DNA from: Gavia stellata
Taxonomy: Eukaryota; Chordata; Aves; Gaviiformes; Gaviidae
DNA: 64,000 nucleotides
Direction of reading: 5' to 3'
Assembly (NCBI RefSeq): GCF_030936135.1
Contig: NC_082595.1
Location: 76,170,135 to 76,234,134, forward strand
In this document: in pieces, positions 48,712 through 61,840 of the stretch
How positions within the stretch are numbered: the stretch's first letter is position 1
Layout of the letters: each line of letters starts with the position of its first letter
The notes under the pieces: generated by a model
What the model was told of the DNA's origin: nothing
What the model saw: the letters and a program-made list of their open reading frames with translations, nothing else
Databases searched by the model: none
Position numbers and translations under genes: made by a program

Positions 48712-48716
48712 GTTGC
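48712..48716. repeat. Left target-site duplication of the solo LTR
   Basis: GTTGC immediately before the TG end of the LTR, repeated exactly at 49,339-49,343. Confidence 0.88.
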
Positions 48717-49338
48717 TGTCGCGGTTTAAGCCCAGCTGGCAACTAAGCACCACACAGCCGCTCACTCACTCCCCCCAGGTGGGGTGGGGGAGAGAACCAG
48801 AAGAGTAAAAGTGAGAAAACTCGTGGGCTGAGATAAAAACAGTTTAATAGGTAGAGCAAAAGAACACTGCACGGAGAAGCAAAGCGAAAGAAGGAATTAA
48901 TTCACCACTTCCCGTCGGCAGGCAGGTGTTCAGCTATCTGCAGGGAAGCAGGGCTCCATCACGCGTAGCGGTTGCTCGGGAAGACAAACGCCATTACTCC
49001 GAATGTCCCCACCTTCCTTCTTCCTCCCCCGGCTTTATATACTGAGCATGATGTCATATGGTATGGAATATCCCTTTGGTCAGTTGGGGTCAGCTGTCCC
49101 GGCTGTGTTCCCTCCCAACTTCCCGTGCACCCCCAGCCCACTCGCTGGTGGGGGTGGGGTGAGGAGCAGAAAAGGCCTTGGTGCTGTGTGAGCCCTGCTC
49201 AGCAGTAACTAAAACATTCCTGCTTTATCAACATTGTTTCCAGCCCAAATCCAAAACACAGCCCCATACAATCCAAAACACAGCCCCATACTAGCTGCTA
49301 TGAAGAAAGTTAACCCCATCCCAGCCAAAACCAGCACA
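48717..49338. mobile_element. Solo LTR of an avian endogenous retrovirus
   Basis: A 622-bp element begins TGTCGCGGTTTAAG and ends CCAAAACCAGCACA, so it has the TG...CA ends of an LTR. It is flanked by identical 5-bp target duplications GTTGC at 48,712-48,716 and 49,339-49,343. A TATA box (TTTATATA) lies at 49,034-49,041. No gag, pol or env sequence is adjacent, so it is a solo LTR left by recombination between two LTRs. The sequence type is one I associate with common bird LTR families; a 5-bp duplication fits class III (ERVL-like) or some class I elements. The exact family name needs a Repbase search. Confidence 0.88.
49248..49291. repeat. Exact 22-bp tandem duplication inside the LTR
   Basis: The 22-base unit starting AATCCAAAACACAGCC is repeated without mismatch at 49,248-49,269 and 49,270-49,291, close to the CA end. 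I recall related bird LTR copies as having one unit here, which would make this a private duplication of this copy or subfamily. Confidence 0.9.
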
Positions 49339-49343
49339 GTTGC
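49339..49343. repeat. Right target-site duplication of the solo LTR
   Basis: GTTGC immediately after the CA end of the LTR, identical to the left copy at 48,712-48,716. Confidence 0.88.
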
Positions 49344-52300
49344 AGAAAACTAGTCTTATTTCAGACAGACAGCAAATATCACACGGAGTAAAAAGTTAGA
49401 CTTTTTTCTTGGTTGCTGCAGAAGTGTTTTCCCTATATATGTATCAGATCTGTAAGAAATTATGGCCATCAGTATTTTGGGAGACTAGGAGCTGAAAATA
49501 CAGTCTTTACCTACAAGACCATTTTCTACAATACTACTTCAGAAATTTATGCATGGACCAAATCTTAACAAAAAAGACTGTTATTTCAAGGTCATTTTAT
49601 ACCTCTGCGACAGAGGTATAAAGGTTAGAAAGAGCATCAGGCAAAAGCGCAGTATACTGAGGCATGCCAGTGTGTTTGTCAAAATGGCTGTGGAAGCCCT
49701 TTTCCCATCCCCTGGCAGCAGAAGTGAATAGCAGAGATGGTTGGTAGTGGTCATTGCATTTCATTACTATGCCATAACACAGGCAAATATGATTCTCCAT
49801 GCTAACATTTGGCACCAGTACAATTTCACGGACCCCTAACGATTGCAGTGGGGCACAGCTCAAGCCACTGAGTTCCAGGTAGCTGAAATATTTCTTGTCT
49901 TCAAAGGTACATGTAGTATTTACTTTTCTAATGACTTCTTGCTATAAAACCTGCTAAAACAAGAATTAATCTTTTTTTTTCTTTACTAGTTTGCATAGCT
50001 TTGCAGATCTTTAAGAATGTCTAACTTGCTGTGAGCTTTAGCACAGCCATTTAGATCATTCCACATTACTATAGTGCAGCTGTTTACATTACATCTTGTG
50101 GGTCACTTGTGAAGAGAAGAGTTCTTATGATGTATTGTACTTGCCGACAGCAGGCACAAATCAGAATTGTACTTGGAGGCATATCATTAAATTTCAACAA
50201 ACAGGTTTACTGGAGAAGTCATTCTTCCTATGAGATCACTAAAGCTGCCATTGTCCATAAACTATTTAAAAGACCTGAATAAAGGGCTACTTAAGGTCTT
50301 CAGCTGATAAGGCTTAATGCTGGGGGTTTTTGTTCCTTTGTTTCTTATTCTCCTACTTAATGATTATTTTTTTCTCAGTGCCAGAAAAATTTCTGCTCAT
50401 GGACACCTATTTTCAGGATTGTTGGAGAAATAGGATTTTTAAATACTAGCTCCATCTAATAACTGTAAGTTTTTGATGGCTGCAACATAAATGGATGGTT
50501 AGCTTGTGACAAAAGCGTGCCACACAAGCCTCTAAGAAGCTGAGTTGAAGTGAGTATCAGTCTTTACCTCAGATACTGTTGTTTTATTTCCTTTCATAGC
50601 CATTATGTACGCTGCTTCTAAAAATAATTGTTTTTTGTATACCATCAGCCTGCACCCTGGGTCTAATTCAAAGACTGTGAAGTCAATGGAGATTATTCTA
50701 AGCAAAGATCAACAATATTCTCTAGAAATAGGATAGAACTTGTGATATTTTGTTCTATTTTACTTTATCCAAATGTGAAGACATAAAAACTACAACTTCT
50801 GTTTTCTGAAAATGTGATTAGTCTTCATCTTCCAGAGACTTAGAAAGCAGTGCCCAGAGTCCGCATACTCTTCTCCAAAATGTTCAGCCTCTTGGAACTA
50901 GAAACACCTTGACAAAATCCCATCTTTCATAACGGAATTTATTACTTCTTGGTGGAGAAGGATGCTTTCTGCAGCAGTATTATGCACTAACGAGGCATGA
51001 ATCAATTTACATTTTAATCATAGGGGAGCCAATACCATCAATTGGTGCTTTTACTTTACCTGAACTCACAGTCATTGGACTGATCCCAGCAGATTTGTCT
51101 TTATGACATCCCTTGAGTGCTCGGCCTCCACAAAAATAAATAAATTCTTCTGAAACTGTGCTAAATTCATTACCAATGAATCTTCTTTCACTATATGAAA
51201 TTCTAAATAAAAAAGACAGGTTTATTTTAAGCTTTTAACAGACTGTTGTAGTTAATCGTGTATATCAGGCAAGAGGCTTGGTTGCTAAGAAAATCTTTGG
51301 CATGTTTCCATGGGATTTGTGTGTTATTGACAGAAAAAGTACCAAATGATAGGAAGTGCATCTGTTAATTTGAATAGTGAAACAAAAAAAAAGACTAGAA
51401 CAATTTTCTGCCCAATTTTTGAGTTAATGCAAGCCTAGGCCAAAAATAGCATACTTTCCATCAATTTACAGAGTAGATATTTGGCTTTAAAGACCTGATT
51501 AAGATTTTAAAAAATTAAATCCCCATTTCTATGTGGATAGAACATATATGGACCTCTGGTTGTCAGTGGTTGCCCTTGCACTGCTGCACAGAAGTTCCTA
51601 GGATGGTCACAAACCTAAAATACATTAGTTATTTGCAGAAATACCCACTGTGCTTGTTACTTCCAGAAGAAATCTCAGTTGCATTTACATTTAATGTTCT
51701 CCAGTGTGCAGTTGCCTGCCATATGATCAAGCAGAGCTTTCTCCATAGTTTTTCCAGCTGTCCCAATTGCCACGGTCCAGAAGATGGCCTGAGATGGGGA
51801 GAGAAGACGGAGAGGGACCTCCTTTAAAAAGCCCTGATACTGCTTGCCTCAGGAACAGACACAGCAGTAGGCATCCAGGGCTTTAGCTGAAATAAGTATG
51901 CCTAGAGGAACAGATGCCTAGTACTGGGTCATAGCCTGGAGGTCAAAATGCTGCCAGGGAAGTTCTGCCAGGTACAAGGTGGATGCAGCCAGTGGCAGAG
52001 ACAGACAGGATCTTGGCATGGACATACAGCCCTGCACAGGCCAGTGTTTAAAGACTGGCTAACCATGAAAACCATACTTAGTCCACTTTGAAACTTTATT
52101 CTTTGTATTTAAATATAGACTGGAGTCACCTGGCAATCAAGAATCAAGCAATGGGATTAGATCCTATTGACGTGTTCTCAGAAAACATAATTTTAGTTGC
52201 TCTGTATTTAGACCCTTGGCTGTGCTCCATAATCAGTACATGACCCCATAAGTTACGATTTTGGAAAAGGAATGGGTCCCACAGGTCTACAGGCCAAATA

Positions 52301-52914
52301 AAACAGTGGATGTATTGTGGGAGGATATATTATTTAGCAGGACAGCAGAGTTCAATAAAGTAGTGTGGTGGCCAAGGAGCCTATTCAGACAATAAAGATT
52401 CCAGGCACACTGAGAACATCATTGATCTACAGTGCAAGGTTCAGAAAATCCTGTGGAAAGTGAATTAATCTGTGAGATCATAATTTTATTTTGACTTCTT
52501 TAATTCATGTTGGTTTTAAGTGTAATTTTTTATGCCTGGACAAGGAAAATCAACCCTACAGCTGAAGCCTAAAGCTATATATTGCACATGTTGCTCAGTA
52601 ATTGCCTCCTACAGTGTTTATTTTCTTGGTGAGAGAAATCTTGATTTTTGGTTCTCTCCCATTTAAATGATTCTTTCTTATTTCAATTTAAACACAGGAG
52701 GATTTTATAGGCTGAGGAACGGATTCCTGCCTCTGATTACCGTTGAGCTAATTAAGCAGCACAACATTACTGGACAATGAGGGAATCCTATTGGAGGTAA
52801 GAAAATTGAGAATATAAGACTCTCTGTTATACTTCAATAATAGCACTGGAGAGAATTATTCATTTGCTGTGGGAGATAAGCAGACAGTTTTTTCTGTTTT
52901 CTTTCTGTTTCTAT
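49344..52914. other. Intergenic DNA, no gene recognised
   Basis: AT-rich sequence without a recognisable exon. A phrase near 50,665-50,695 (AAGTCAATGGAG) recalls a widespread old amniote repeat, too short to call. The 98-codon frame at 51,531-51,827 has no known domain. Confidence 0.45.
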
Positions 52915-53060
52915 TATTTTACCCACTCTGTGACTTTGGGCAAGTCCTCCTAACTTCTTGGTCCCTCAGACTTCCCTTTCTGCGAAACAACAAATCAAAC
53001 TGCCTTGCTGGAATGCTGGAGGAGTGGATGTAGTGCTTTATAAATATGTAAGGAGCTCTA
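52915..53060 (+). mobile_element. MIR-like ancient SINE
   Basis: CTGTGACTTTGGGCAAGTC, then TCCCTCAGACTTCCC, and later GTAGTGCTTTATAAATATG follow the order of the 3' half of a MIR/CORE-SINE (GTGACCTTGGGCAAGTCAC, then a CTCAGTTTCC block, then a region ending near GTGCTTTATAAA). The copy is diverged and lacks a clear tRNA-related head, as expected of an old amniote insertion. Confidence 0.72.
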
Positions 53061-54396
53061 TTTTTTGCTAGGAGGCAGAATGGACTAATATATATATTTA
53101 ATGTTTGCCAGTGTTCTTGATATTTTTTCAAGACATGGCAATAAGAATAAATTTTAAAGCTACTAAGGCATATCTCATTAAGTGTCAGAGATTTGTATCA
53201 AATATTTGATTCAAGGTTCTCTATGAGTCTGCTTTTAAAGCAGCACTGAGGCAAGGCACATTTGCTTTGCCTGCATATCCCTAGAAAGAAATCAGATATA
53301 CATTTTTTAAAACACTTTCATTTACTTATGAGAAGAATATCTATCTGCAATACTTCACGTATAAAATGTTTCGTGCCTGCATAACATATGCACAGAGCAT
53401 ATGTTTTAATTTTAGTTCAGTACAATATTTCAAATTTAAACAAATTAGCCTAAGGCATAACGTACTATCAACCATTTTCTTCTGTTTTTTAGTACATGCC
53501 AGATTGTAGAGAAGCATTACTAATGAAAAGGGCAATCATATACCTAAGCGTATTTTATTTACTCCTCATTAAGGACACAATATACCTGTCTTTTTTATTT
53601 AGAATTTCATACAGTGAAAGAAAATTCATTGGTAATTATCTTATCTTGTTATTTCTTCACAGATTTTTGCAATCATTGTTTTAAGAGCTGTTTGAGTTGA
53701 AGGTGCCATTCAAGCTTTGTTATTCAAGGCTATTCTCCTTAAACTTGTTCCGTTTCCATGCTCCATAACCAGGGAACATGGACACCATGGTCTCTGAACT
53801 ACTTCTAAGATAGCTGCTAAAGATAACTAGGAAAAGCAAGTCAGAAGGCTTAAATTTACTGTTCAGGAGTCCACATTTTTAATCCTGTGAAATGGTTATC
53901 TATTATGTATATTGAACATGTACTCCAGTAAACCCTCTTTCTCCCACAGAAGGCTTAGCTTAACATGGGATGCTATTTCTCCAGTTATAAATATTCTATG
54001 GCAATGCAACCATCAAAGGTGATTGCATCACTAGTTATATAAAATTTTATGATGAAGCCCCTTTAACTTAATTCAGAAGTCAGAAGTCTCCTCCTGAAAA
54101 TTCTCTCACTGAAGGGAAATTCAGTAGTTAATATTAGTGCATGGTATTGAATACTCAGCTATTGCAAACAATTGTGTAAGTCATTTGATTAGAAATAATG
54201 AACAGACTGGAGTTTTTTTCTGTACAGCAAAATGGCCACTGCTAGAAGAACATTAAAGACGAGCCCAGGTTTAATGCCCATGTGAAGCAATACCTTTGAA
54301 GTCTCCTACAAAAATTTATTTGGATGCTCCTTCCTCTGACCGCAAGGACTCTCATCACTGGCAGGGCTGCCTACAGGGCCCTCACGCCTTAAATCT
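53061..54396. other. AT-rich intergenic DNA, nothing recognised
   Basis: No exon, RNA gene or repeat family could be recognised in this stretch. Confidence 0.5.

Positions 54397-54435
<39 letters not shown>
54397..54435. repeat. (TCTA)n microsatellite
   Basis: Nearly ten uninterrupted TCTA units (39 bases). It is likely to vary in length between individuals. Confidence 0.95.
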
Positions 54436-54539
54436 GACCTGCTCATATGAACCCTCCTCAGTTTGTCTTAAGTACAATTATCTGGGATGGCTTGAGCAGA
54501 ATTAATTTAGGTCTTTGCCAACTTGACTCCTGTTGTCAG

Positions 54540-55440
54540 GAATGGCTTATAAGCAGCTCAGCTGGGAGGCTGAGGAGGATGAAAAGCTCTGGTGCAAAGA
54601 GGTAAGGAAAGGGGGAGAAAGGGAGGTGTGTCTGTATTAAGGGGACATGCAAAGGGGAATGAGGGTGGAAGAAGTTAGCTGGGGAGTGAAACCTCTCCAG
54701 CTGGCTCAGCTGGAACTGGAGGCAGGTGTGTCCATGGCGAGGTAGCTCAGAAAGGGATCCAAAGGATGAACTTGGTGGAACTTGCTTTCAGGCACTTACC
54801 TGAAGTTATCCCGTTCAGTGCAGCACCAGGTAGCGCTAACACAGAGGAGATGATGAGTACAGCATGTGTAGCTGCAATCCCACCCTTTCTCTGGTTCCCA
54901 TGCCTCATGCAGAGATGCAGGCACCCACAGCTCACCCTCTCCAGGCAGACTCCTACACTCCTTTCACTCAAAGAACATCTCTCACTCTCCCTGTTTCTCA
55001 CCTGAAGAGGCGAAGGCCGTGGGACTCACCTTTTCCAGTCCTCTGACAGTGAGAAACGTAAACAAAGCGCTGGTTCCAGATCTCTCTCCAGCTTGAGATA
55101 ATTGCAACTCAAATCACTCCTCTCAGGAGCTTCCAGCCCTGTATGGATAAAGAAATATTTGAACTTGATGTACCATTTTCTGGAAGTCTTGTATTTCCTT
55201 CTGTATAGCAGCATCTGAGTACCCTCCTGAGGGGTTTGTGTTTCGATCGTGAGCACAGTGGGGTTCTGTAGAGAGCCCAGTCTTGTCAGCATGCCTTCAG
55301 CATGTGCTGACAATGCCTGCCAGACAACCCCCCCCTCAGGGACAAACACTGCCTCTTCCCTGGAGGGTCTTATAGTTGGGCAGACACCATATTGCTCAGC
55401 CTTGTTTGAAGTAGAGCCGCTTTCAAAATAAACAGGAGTG
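54540..55440. other. Possible spliced non-coding transcripts on both strands
   Basis: This block is richer in G+C than its surroundings. On the plus strand a TTATAAGC box (54,548-54,555) precedes a good donor AAAGAG|GTAAGG at 54,601/54,602. On the minus strand CTATAAGA near 55,362-55,369 precedes an open stretch that ends at donor AAAAG|GTGAGT (exon side ends at 55,030), with a possible internal acceptor CCATACAG near 55,140. The minus frame of about 107 codons has no recognisable domain. Confidence 0.2.
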
Positions 55441-58400
55441 TGTCTTAGGCATATAAGGAACAGAAAAGCCTAACAGGATTGAGGCACTCCTGGGATTAGA
55501 CAAACAGGTTCAGATCCTAAATTCTGTATGAATCTTGTTTTAACGTCTCTTTTTTTTTTTTTTTTTCTTTTTGAGATCTGGTCCTAAAAGTCTTGCCTGG
55601 CATCACATAAAGATGCTGCGACGGAGCAAAGAAGTGGAATTCTGTGTCAGGCTCTCAGACTACTTGACTACCTAATTTGTGTTTCAGAACAACTGCATGT
55701 CCTCGTATTTTTGTTGAGAGATGAATCAGTACAGCAAAAATAACTTTTCATGCAGGCTCCCACAGACATATTCTTGATTTATGGCATTATACTAGAAGCT
55801 TAGTCAAGCTAATATTGTTCATCAGGGACCAAGGGGACAAATTGTAAGTGCTCTGTTGAAGCACTTTTCTATTTTGAACTTTATGTGAAAACCAACAGAG
55901 TCTACTTCTACTTATTTCAGTGCAGATCAGAAGATAGTCTACTGCAACTATGGTAGATCAAAAGCAGCCTGTGTTTTAAACAGTCCTTTCTTAATGTGGT
56001 AGTCACTTTCTCATTTCTCTTTGCTTCTGGGTTATAATTAATCTTAAAAAGAAGAATGGTTTAAAATTTAAATGAACTATAAAATCTATAAAAATATAAA
56101 ATGAAGTATCCAAAACCAGGCACTTGACAATTACATTTATTACTGCACACTGACTGAACAAGATACTGCATTAGATACAGAAGGACAACTGACATCAAAC
56201 AGGCACTCCACATAAAGTGCAACAATACGTATTAGAGAGGAAAGGCATTTGGGGGTCATTTGATTAATGTACTTTTAATTGGACTTTCCTGCCTCATTGG
56301 TTTTATTCTCTCAATTTAGCTCAAGCTGCTCAAATACATAAATAGCCAAAGCACCTACTATAATTAACAAAACACACTGTTTGCAAATTACCAGATTTGT
56401 CAGATTGTGTATAAACAAATAGTATATTATGCAAATGTTGTTCAACTCCTACAGAAATATAAACAGGCAAAGAAAGTCCAATATTAACTAAAAAAACCAA
56501 AAACCAACACCCTCCTCTTTGAAAGCTATTTAGTACACTTGATCTTTGCAGTTTGTTTTCAACTGCAATTTTAACTTTAGTTCTACATTTCATTAAAATT
56601 TTGTAGGATGCTCTGCCAATGCCATTCAAGCTGGAATTTGAGTGTACTAAGTTATGTCCCCCATGTGATGCTCTCTGGTCATATAAAGAATGCGTGAGAC
56701 AGTATTTGTATCACAAAATTCAGGCAACAAAACTGAAAAGCAAACATATATTGAATGAAGAATGCCTGCAGCAAAGAAACCCAACAGAAAATGTTAGCTT
56801 CTATTGCTATTTATAATTTTGAAAAGATTCTAGGACTTTTAAGAATCCCATGGTATGTGCTATAAATCTAGGATGTAATTTAAAAAGAATATTTAAAGTG
56901 CACAATTGCTAATAAAACAGATTAAACATTTAACAACTGAGAATACAATATAGGTAATTTGGATTCGATACTTACATTCTCAGCAAATGTGAATGACATC
57001 TGGGCAATAAAGCACATGAACAGAAATTCCATAGTCAGGGTATAAGTTGAATGAACAATTTGTTGCATGGATATTTGAAAGAAAAAGAACAGACTGAAAA
57101 ATGCGCATCTTCCAGGTTTGTTTGAGTGGTCATGTAGTTGCACAGGATTTAAAAATCAGTTAGTATAATATTTAATATCTTTTTAGATATTTTGCACTTT
57201 AAATACTCTTCAGTTAGTTACCATATTAAAAACCCCAAAGACCTCTTCTTCCTCAGTAAACCCTCTTTAATTTGCATTTTAGGCTATGTACATTTCTACC
57301 CTGGGAGCACCACCTACTGTTGAACATCGACATGTACAGTGTGTGGGGGGAGCTCCTACCAAGTTGATGGTTCTTTCCAAATTTAGATTGGAAAAATACA
57401 CAGCTTTTCATTTAAAACAAATATGGAAAATTAGAGACACATTCCACAAGTCACCTGTGTACTATATGAGCCAAGAGGGAAAGATGTGATTCTTTTTCTC
57501 CCACAAATTAGGTAAACATTATTCAGGAGGAATCAAATATTGGATTTATTACATATTTACTACTCTCCACCCCTTCTTCACTGCACTTTGCTGCAGAAAA
57601 GTGCCAAATTATTATTTGCTTTTTCTTTATAGTGCTTTTCCATTTCACCTCACAAATTCAGTGAAATAGGCTTGAATAATTATTAAAATGAATATAGTTT
57701 CCCTCATTAAGCACTCACAAATCATTTTACAAACATTACAGGGGTCCTTGCATTACCATTTTCTCATTGGGAAGGAGGGTTTTTGAACTGATACTCGGTT
57801 TGTGATGCTGACATTTCTGGGGAATATCTAGCTGACTTGCAGACTGACCAAGCACTGGATGCTCATTATTGCCCCAAAGCAAAAGGTTCTGTAACACAGA
57901 TGCTTAGCTAAAGAATTAATTGTATAGGGGAAGGAATTTAAATTGAATCTTCCTAGCTATCTTGCTGAGGAAAACAGTAGTAAAGCAAAGTAAGTGTCCA
58001 TTAGGAGGTAATAGCTGGAGTATGCTCCACTACTGCTGTTTCTGCACTGATTATGTAAAACAGCTGTCAGTCAGGAAATTCCTTCGGGAAAACTTCTCTT
58101 TCTCCTTTCCAAATTAATTACATTAAATATGGTGAATTACATTAAGGAATGGGAGCATGGTGGAATGGTTGTAGGAAGTTTACTTCCATGCTACCAAAAA
58201 GTTTCAATGAGCTGTTTTCATGAAGGTGCACAGTGTAACTGAACTTCCCATACTGGTTTCTTCTCCACGTGGGATAAATATGGAAAAGACTTGGAGTTTT
58301 TATTTTAAATGCATGCAATGTTGCTTTATTTTGAAGAAAAAATCCTCACCTACTTCCTTCTCATGAGCTATGAAATGATACATACTCCTGAATGATTGCC

Positions 58401-60924
58401 TGTAATATGCTTTCAATACACATATCAGCATTGATGTTCCTCATATTTACATTTATAACCTCTTCAGACTCACAGTCTTTCAATAGCATTGCCTCTGTAC
58501 ATCTAAGGTACATGTTGCTCAATGGTCCAACATCCTTTAAGCTGAGCATAAGACAACAAACTGATATAACGACTTACAAAATATTTAAAAATCCCAATGC
58601 TGCTGCATGGCCTGTTATCTCTACATCTAGTTACCTCCTTTAGCAAAAAAAAAAAAAAGCTTTTCTTTAGTATTCTCTGTCCCCTTCAGTTCCATGTCTT
58701 CTGTCCAAGGAAGATGGTATAAGCTAGTTTTACTTGTGCCTACAAAATTTTCCAAACAGAGTCTGAAGGCCTTCTGAAAAACACAACATTCTGCTTGCTG
58801 AGATTTGGGGGTTTTCTCAATGTACATGTTTGGTTTGAATTCAGATTGCTGTAGCTATTTCCTATTACCAATAATCACTTTTATCACTAAACCCTCCCAT
58901 CAATTTACTCACTGCTTCACTTTGTGGTACAAGTAGTTCAATATGCTGAATAACGCTGATTGTATACTTTTTTTTAAGTTAGCAATTACTTTTTTGATCC
59001 CTGAATGTCAGGAGGCTGGATCTAAAGACATCACTGAAATGTATGTCACTGTAGTTATTTACATTTGTCAATATCATTGTAGCATAGTCTCTACATGGGG
59101 GGTGAATTAACCCAGTCAAGTTTGAGGCCAAAATGAGCAGAATTTCACAATACTTATCACTATATGTGTGTTAAGGTTTGCCATTTTACCAGTCAGTCAT
59201 TCAAAGCTATGAATGTCCTAAAGTTATGGCATTAATCTTATGAGTTTTTCTTCTGAAGTTAATGAATATTCAAGAGAAAGGAATGGAATTAAATATTTCA
59301 AATACCCTTTCAGTACATTTGGAACTGTCTAAAATCAGACTATTCCTGCTAAAAGAGTTTTAAAAGTGTTCTAATACTAACAGTTTTCTTGACAACCCTG
59401 AGCAAGCTCTATAAATATTCCCCTGTGAGAGATCTCCAGTTACTCTACACATACGTCCCACCCTGCAAGCACAGGCAAGTATTACTGCTGTGTTCAGTGT
59501 AATTATTCAATGTTCATAAAAATGAAGAGTGGATGGAAATCCACCTCCACTGAAGATAATGTATTGACTTCCGTGAGATAGGATTTCACTCAAAGTGCAA
59601 GAAAGATATTTTTTTACTATATGGTCTACGCATCTGCAATATACCTGAGGAAAAGCAATATTCTAACCATAGAGCTAATTTATGTCATCAGAAATGTTTA
59701 AAGAAAATTGCTGTTTCAGTTAATGAATTGTAATAACTATACCCAGCTGTTAAAATTGCTTATGATGCACGAAAACCAAACTCACAAAGGATCTGTGACG
59801 AGAGATCAATCATTTCCTGGTATTTAACCAAGATGTAGCCAATTAGAACAATAAACAAGATCACACAGATTTTCGCATTCTATCAGCAATTCATCTTTTA
59901 CGATACATAGCTCTGATTATAACCAACTTTTTTTTTGCTGAATTCTGTCTAAACATTGTCTCAGCTTCTCAATTCAAAACTCCTTTAATGCATTTCTAAA
60001 AATGTTCTAATTTACCTGTTTCTGCTGCTGAACTCACTCGAGCCCTTGGAAATAATTTGCAGCATATTAGCTTCCGTAACATGTTATCTTTGCCCTTCAT
60101 GTCATATGGTGGGTGTTTGTGGTACAAAGTGTATTAATTTCAATATTGTAAGTTCTTTTGGTCTGAAGGATCATAGTCAGCTCCAGGGAACACAGACAAC
60201 CACTTCAAACCATTTTAACAAGTATTGTCATTTTATCTTGACTAGAAAGAAAGCTTAATCAACTTCAGTGCCAGATAGTCTGATCACCATCCACACTCAA
60301 AAGGATTTGTGGTCTCTAAGTATGTCTAAAATTCCAGTTATCAGGCAGGATTAATTTTATTCAATTTTAGCTCTCTAAAATGAAGGGGCTTAGTCTAAGC
60401 CAGTTTCTAGATTTCACCTTCTCCCAGTGAAGAGAGATGGGCTCCTCCAGAATGTGTTTCTCCTGTCTGTCCTAGAAACTTGTGCTGTGTTCCTCCAGAA
60501 AGAGTCCAGCACTGACGAGGCTGCTAAGGGTAAAAGAAATACACCCCACAGAGAATGAGCAGATGAAAGCACATTGTAGAAAAGCTATTTCTACAGAAGC
60601 AAAATCAAGAAATCAAGAAAGGGAGACTAAGCAGTGCAGCATTGCTACTCAAGCTTTCTCACCAGCTTGCACCACGTTATGACTGACCACAGTCAGACTT
60701 CATAGTCACATCTGTGCAACTCCGATCCACCACTTCTTTTCACAGCTGCTGCCCAACAGGACAGATTCCCCCATTCTCAAGCATTTTTTGTCTCACTGAT
60801 GTACAATTTCTCTCAGACTGTCCTGAAGCACATGTTCAACATGCTTGAAGAGCAATCCATGCTGCTGTCTGTCTTAGTCTCTTTGTTACTTACTGCTTTC
60901 ACACCTCCTTGTGTGATCTTCAAA
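55441..60924. other. AT-rich intergenic DNA, no gene recognised
   Basis: No exon or named repeat is recognised; T-runs occur at 55,550-55,566 and an A-run near 58,646-58,658. Small frames throughout lack known domains. Conserved non-coding elements cannot be judged without alignments. Confidence 0.45.
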
Positions 60925-61410
60925 TGTCATTAGCATCAGAATTTTGTTGGAAGTCCAGACCCCGCAGCTGAACCCTGTGGCACCTGTAAGAAGCACCAAA
61001 TCACTGGTGATTCCAAATTTATGACTACGTTTGGACACTATCAGTTAAACAGATTATCCTTCTTTCATTACGTAACAGTACACTTTAGATGTGTATGATT
61101 TCTCAGCCGAAGTGCTGTGACATACCAGGTCATGTATTTTTTATTTATTCTATTACCTTTATAGATTAAATATGAAATCTCATTTTTTAAAAAAATCAAC
61201 ATAGTAGGATTCAATCTATTTTCAGTAAACCCCTGTTAGCTGGTATTAATTATATTGCCCTCCTTCAATTCTTGATGAATTAAGTCCTGTATCAGTCATT
61301 CCATTAATTTGCCCAGGCTTGACATAAGGCTGTCAGAATTATAATTAGCTGGGTCATCCTGTTTGGCTTTAGTGTAAAAACTGGTTGCACTCTTCTAAAG
61401 TTGTTATAAC
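60925..61410 (-). mobile_element. Ancient CR1 relic (reverse transcriptase region)
   Basis: Read on the minus strand, a degraded frame runs KQDDPANY, then SSLGKLME, NIIN and QGFTENR, which parallels the CR1 series [12 protein letters not shown], GKxME and QHGF. Further on, GGTGCCACAGGGTTCAGC corresponds to the PQGS block, followed by an AATGACATTTGAAGA stretch fitting the IND(L/I)E region. Stops and indels interrupt it throughout. It is much older than the neighbouring copy at 61.8 kb. Confidence 0.72.
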
Positions 61411-61840
61411 TAGATTATGCTCATTCTCTTCAATTAAAAAAAAATCATTAGCTATGTGATTACTTGCTGTAAATCAGAATTGCTTCAAAGCAATCTTACA
61501 AAGCGGAGCTGTATGGCATTGAAGTATCACATTAACTCACAGTTTTCTTGCAGCCAAGGGAAGCATTCAGGATGTTCTCCATAGTTAGACTGGCAAGGAC
61601 TTGACTGTAGCTTCCCTTCACCACCTTGTAGATATAAATATTTGTGGCTGTTTGTGTAGCTGTTAAGGCAATCTCATCAAGCACAGAGACTTGTCTCCTC
61701 AGTCTAATGAGAATAGGGCCAGTCCCCACAAGTGCATTTCCAAACTGCAATCCAGATGCTGCCACAGCTGGGCTTGGCTGCCAAGCAGAAGTCAGAAGTT
61801 ATCTCAGACTCCTGGTCTTGAATGGACAATGCTTACAGTA
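61411..61840. other. Intergenic gap between two CR1 copies
   Basis: Nothing recognised. A 77-codon minus frame (61,532-61,765) has no known domain. Confidence 0.45.

Noticed and set aside
48717..49338. A full provirus around the LTR.
   Set aside because: No second LTR, primer-binding site or retroviral coding sequence is adjacent, and target duplications flank the single LTR directly.
51531..51827. A 98-codon plus-strand frame.
   Set aside because: Composition and codon pattern look random; no motif and no transcript signals.
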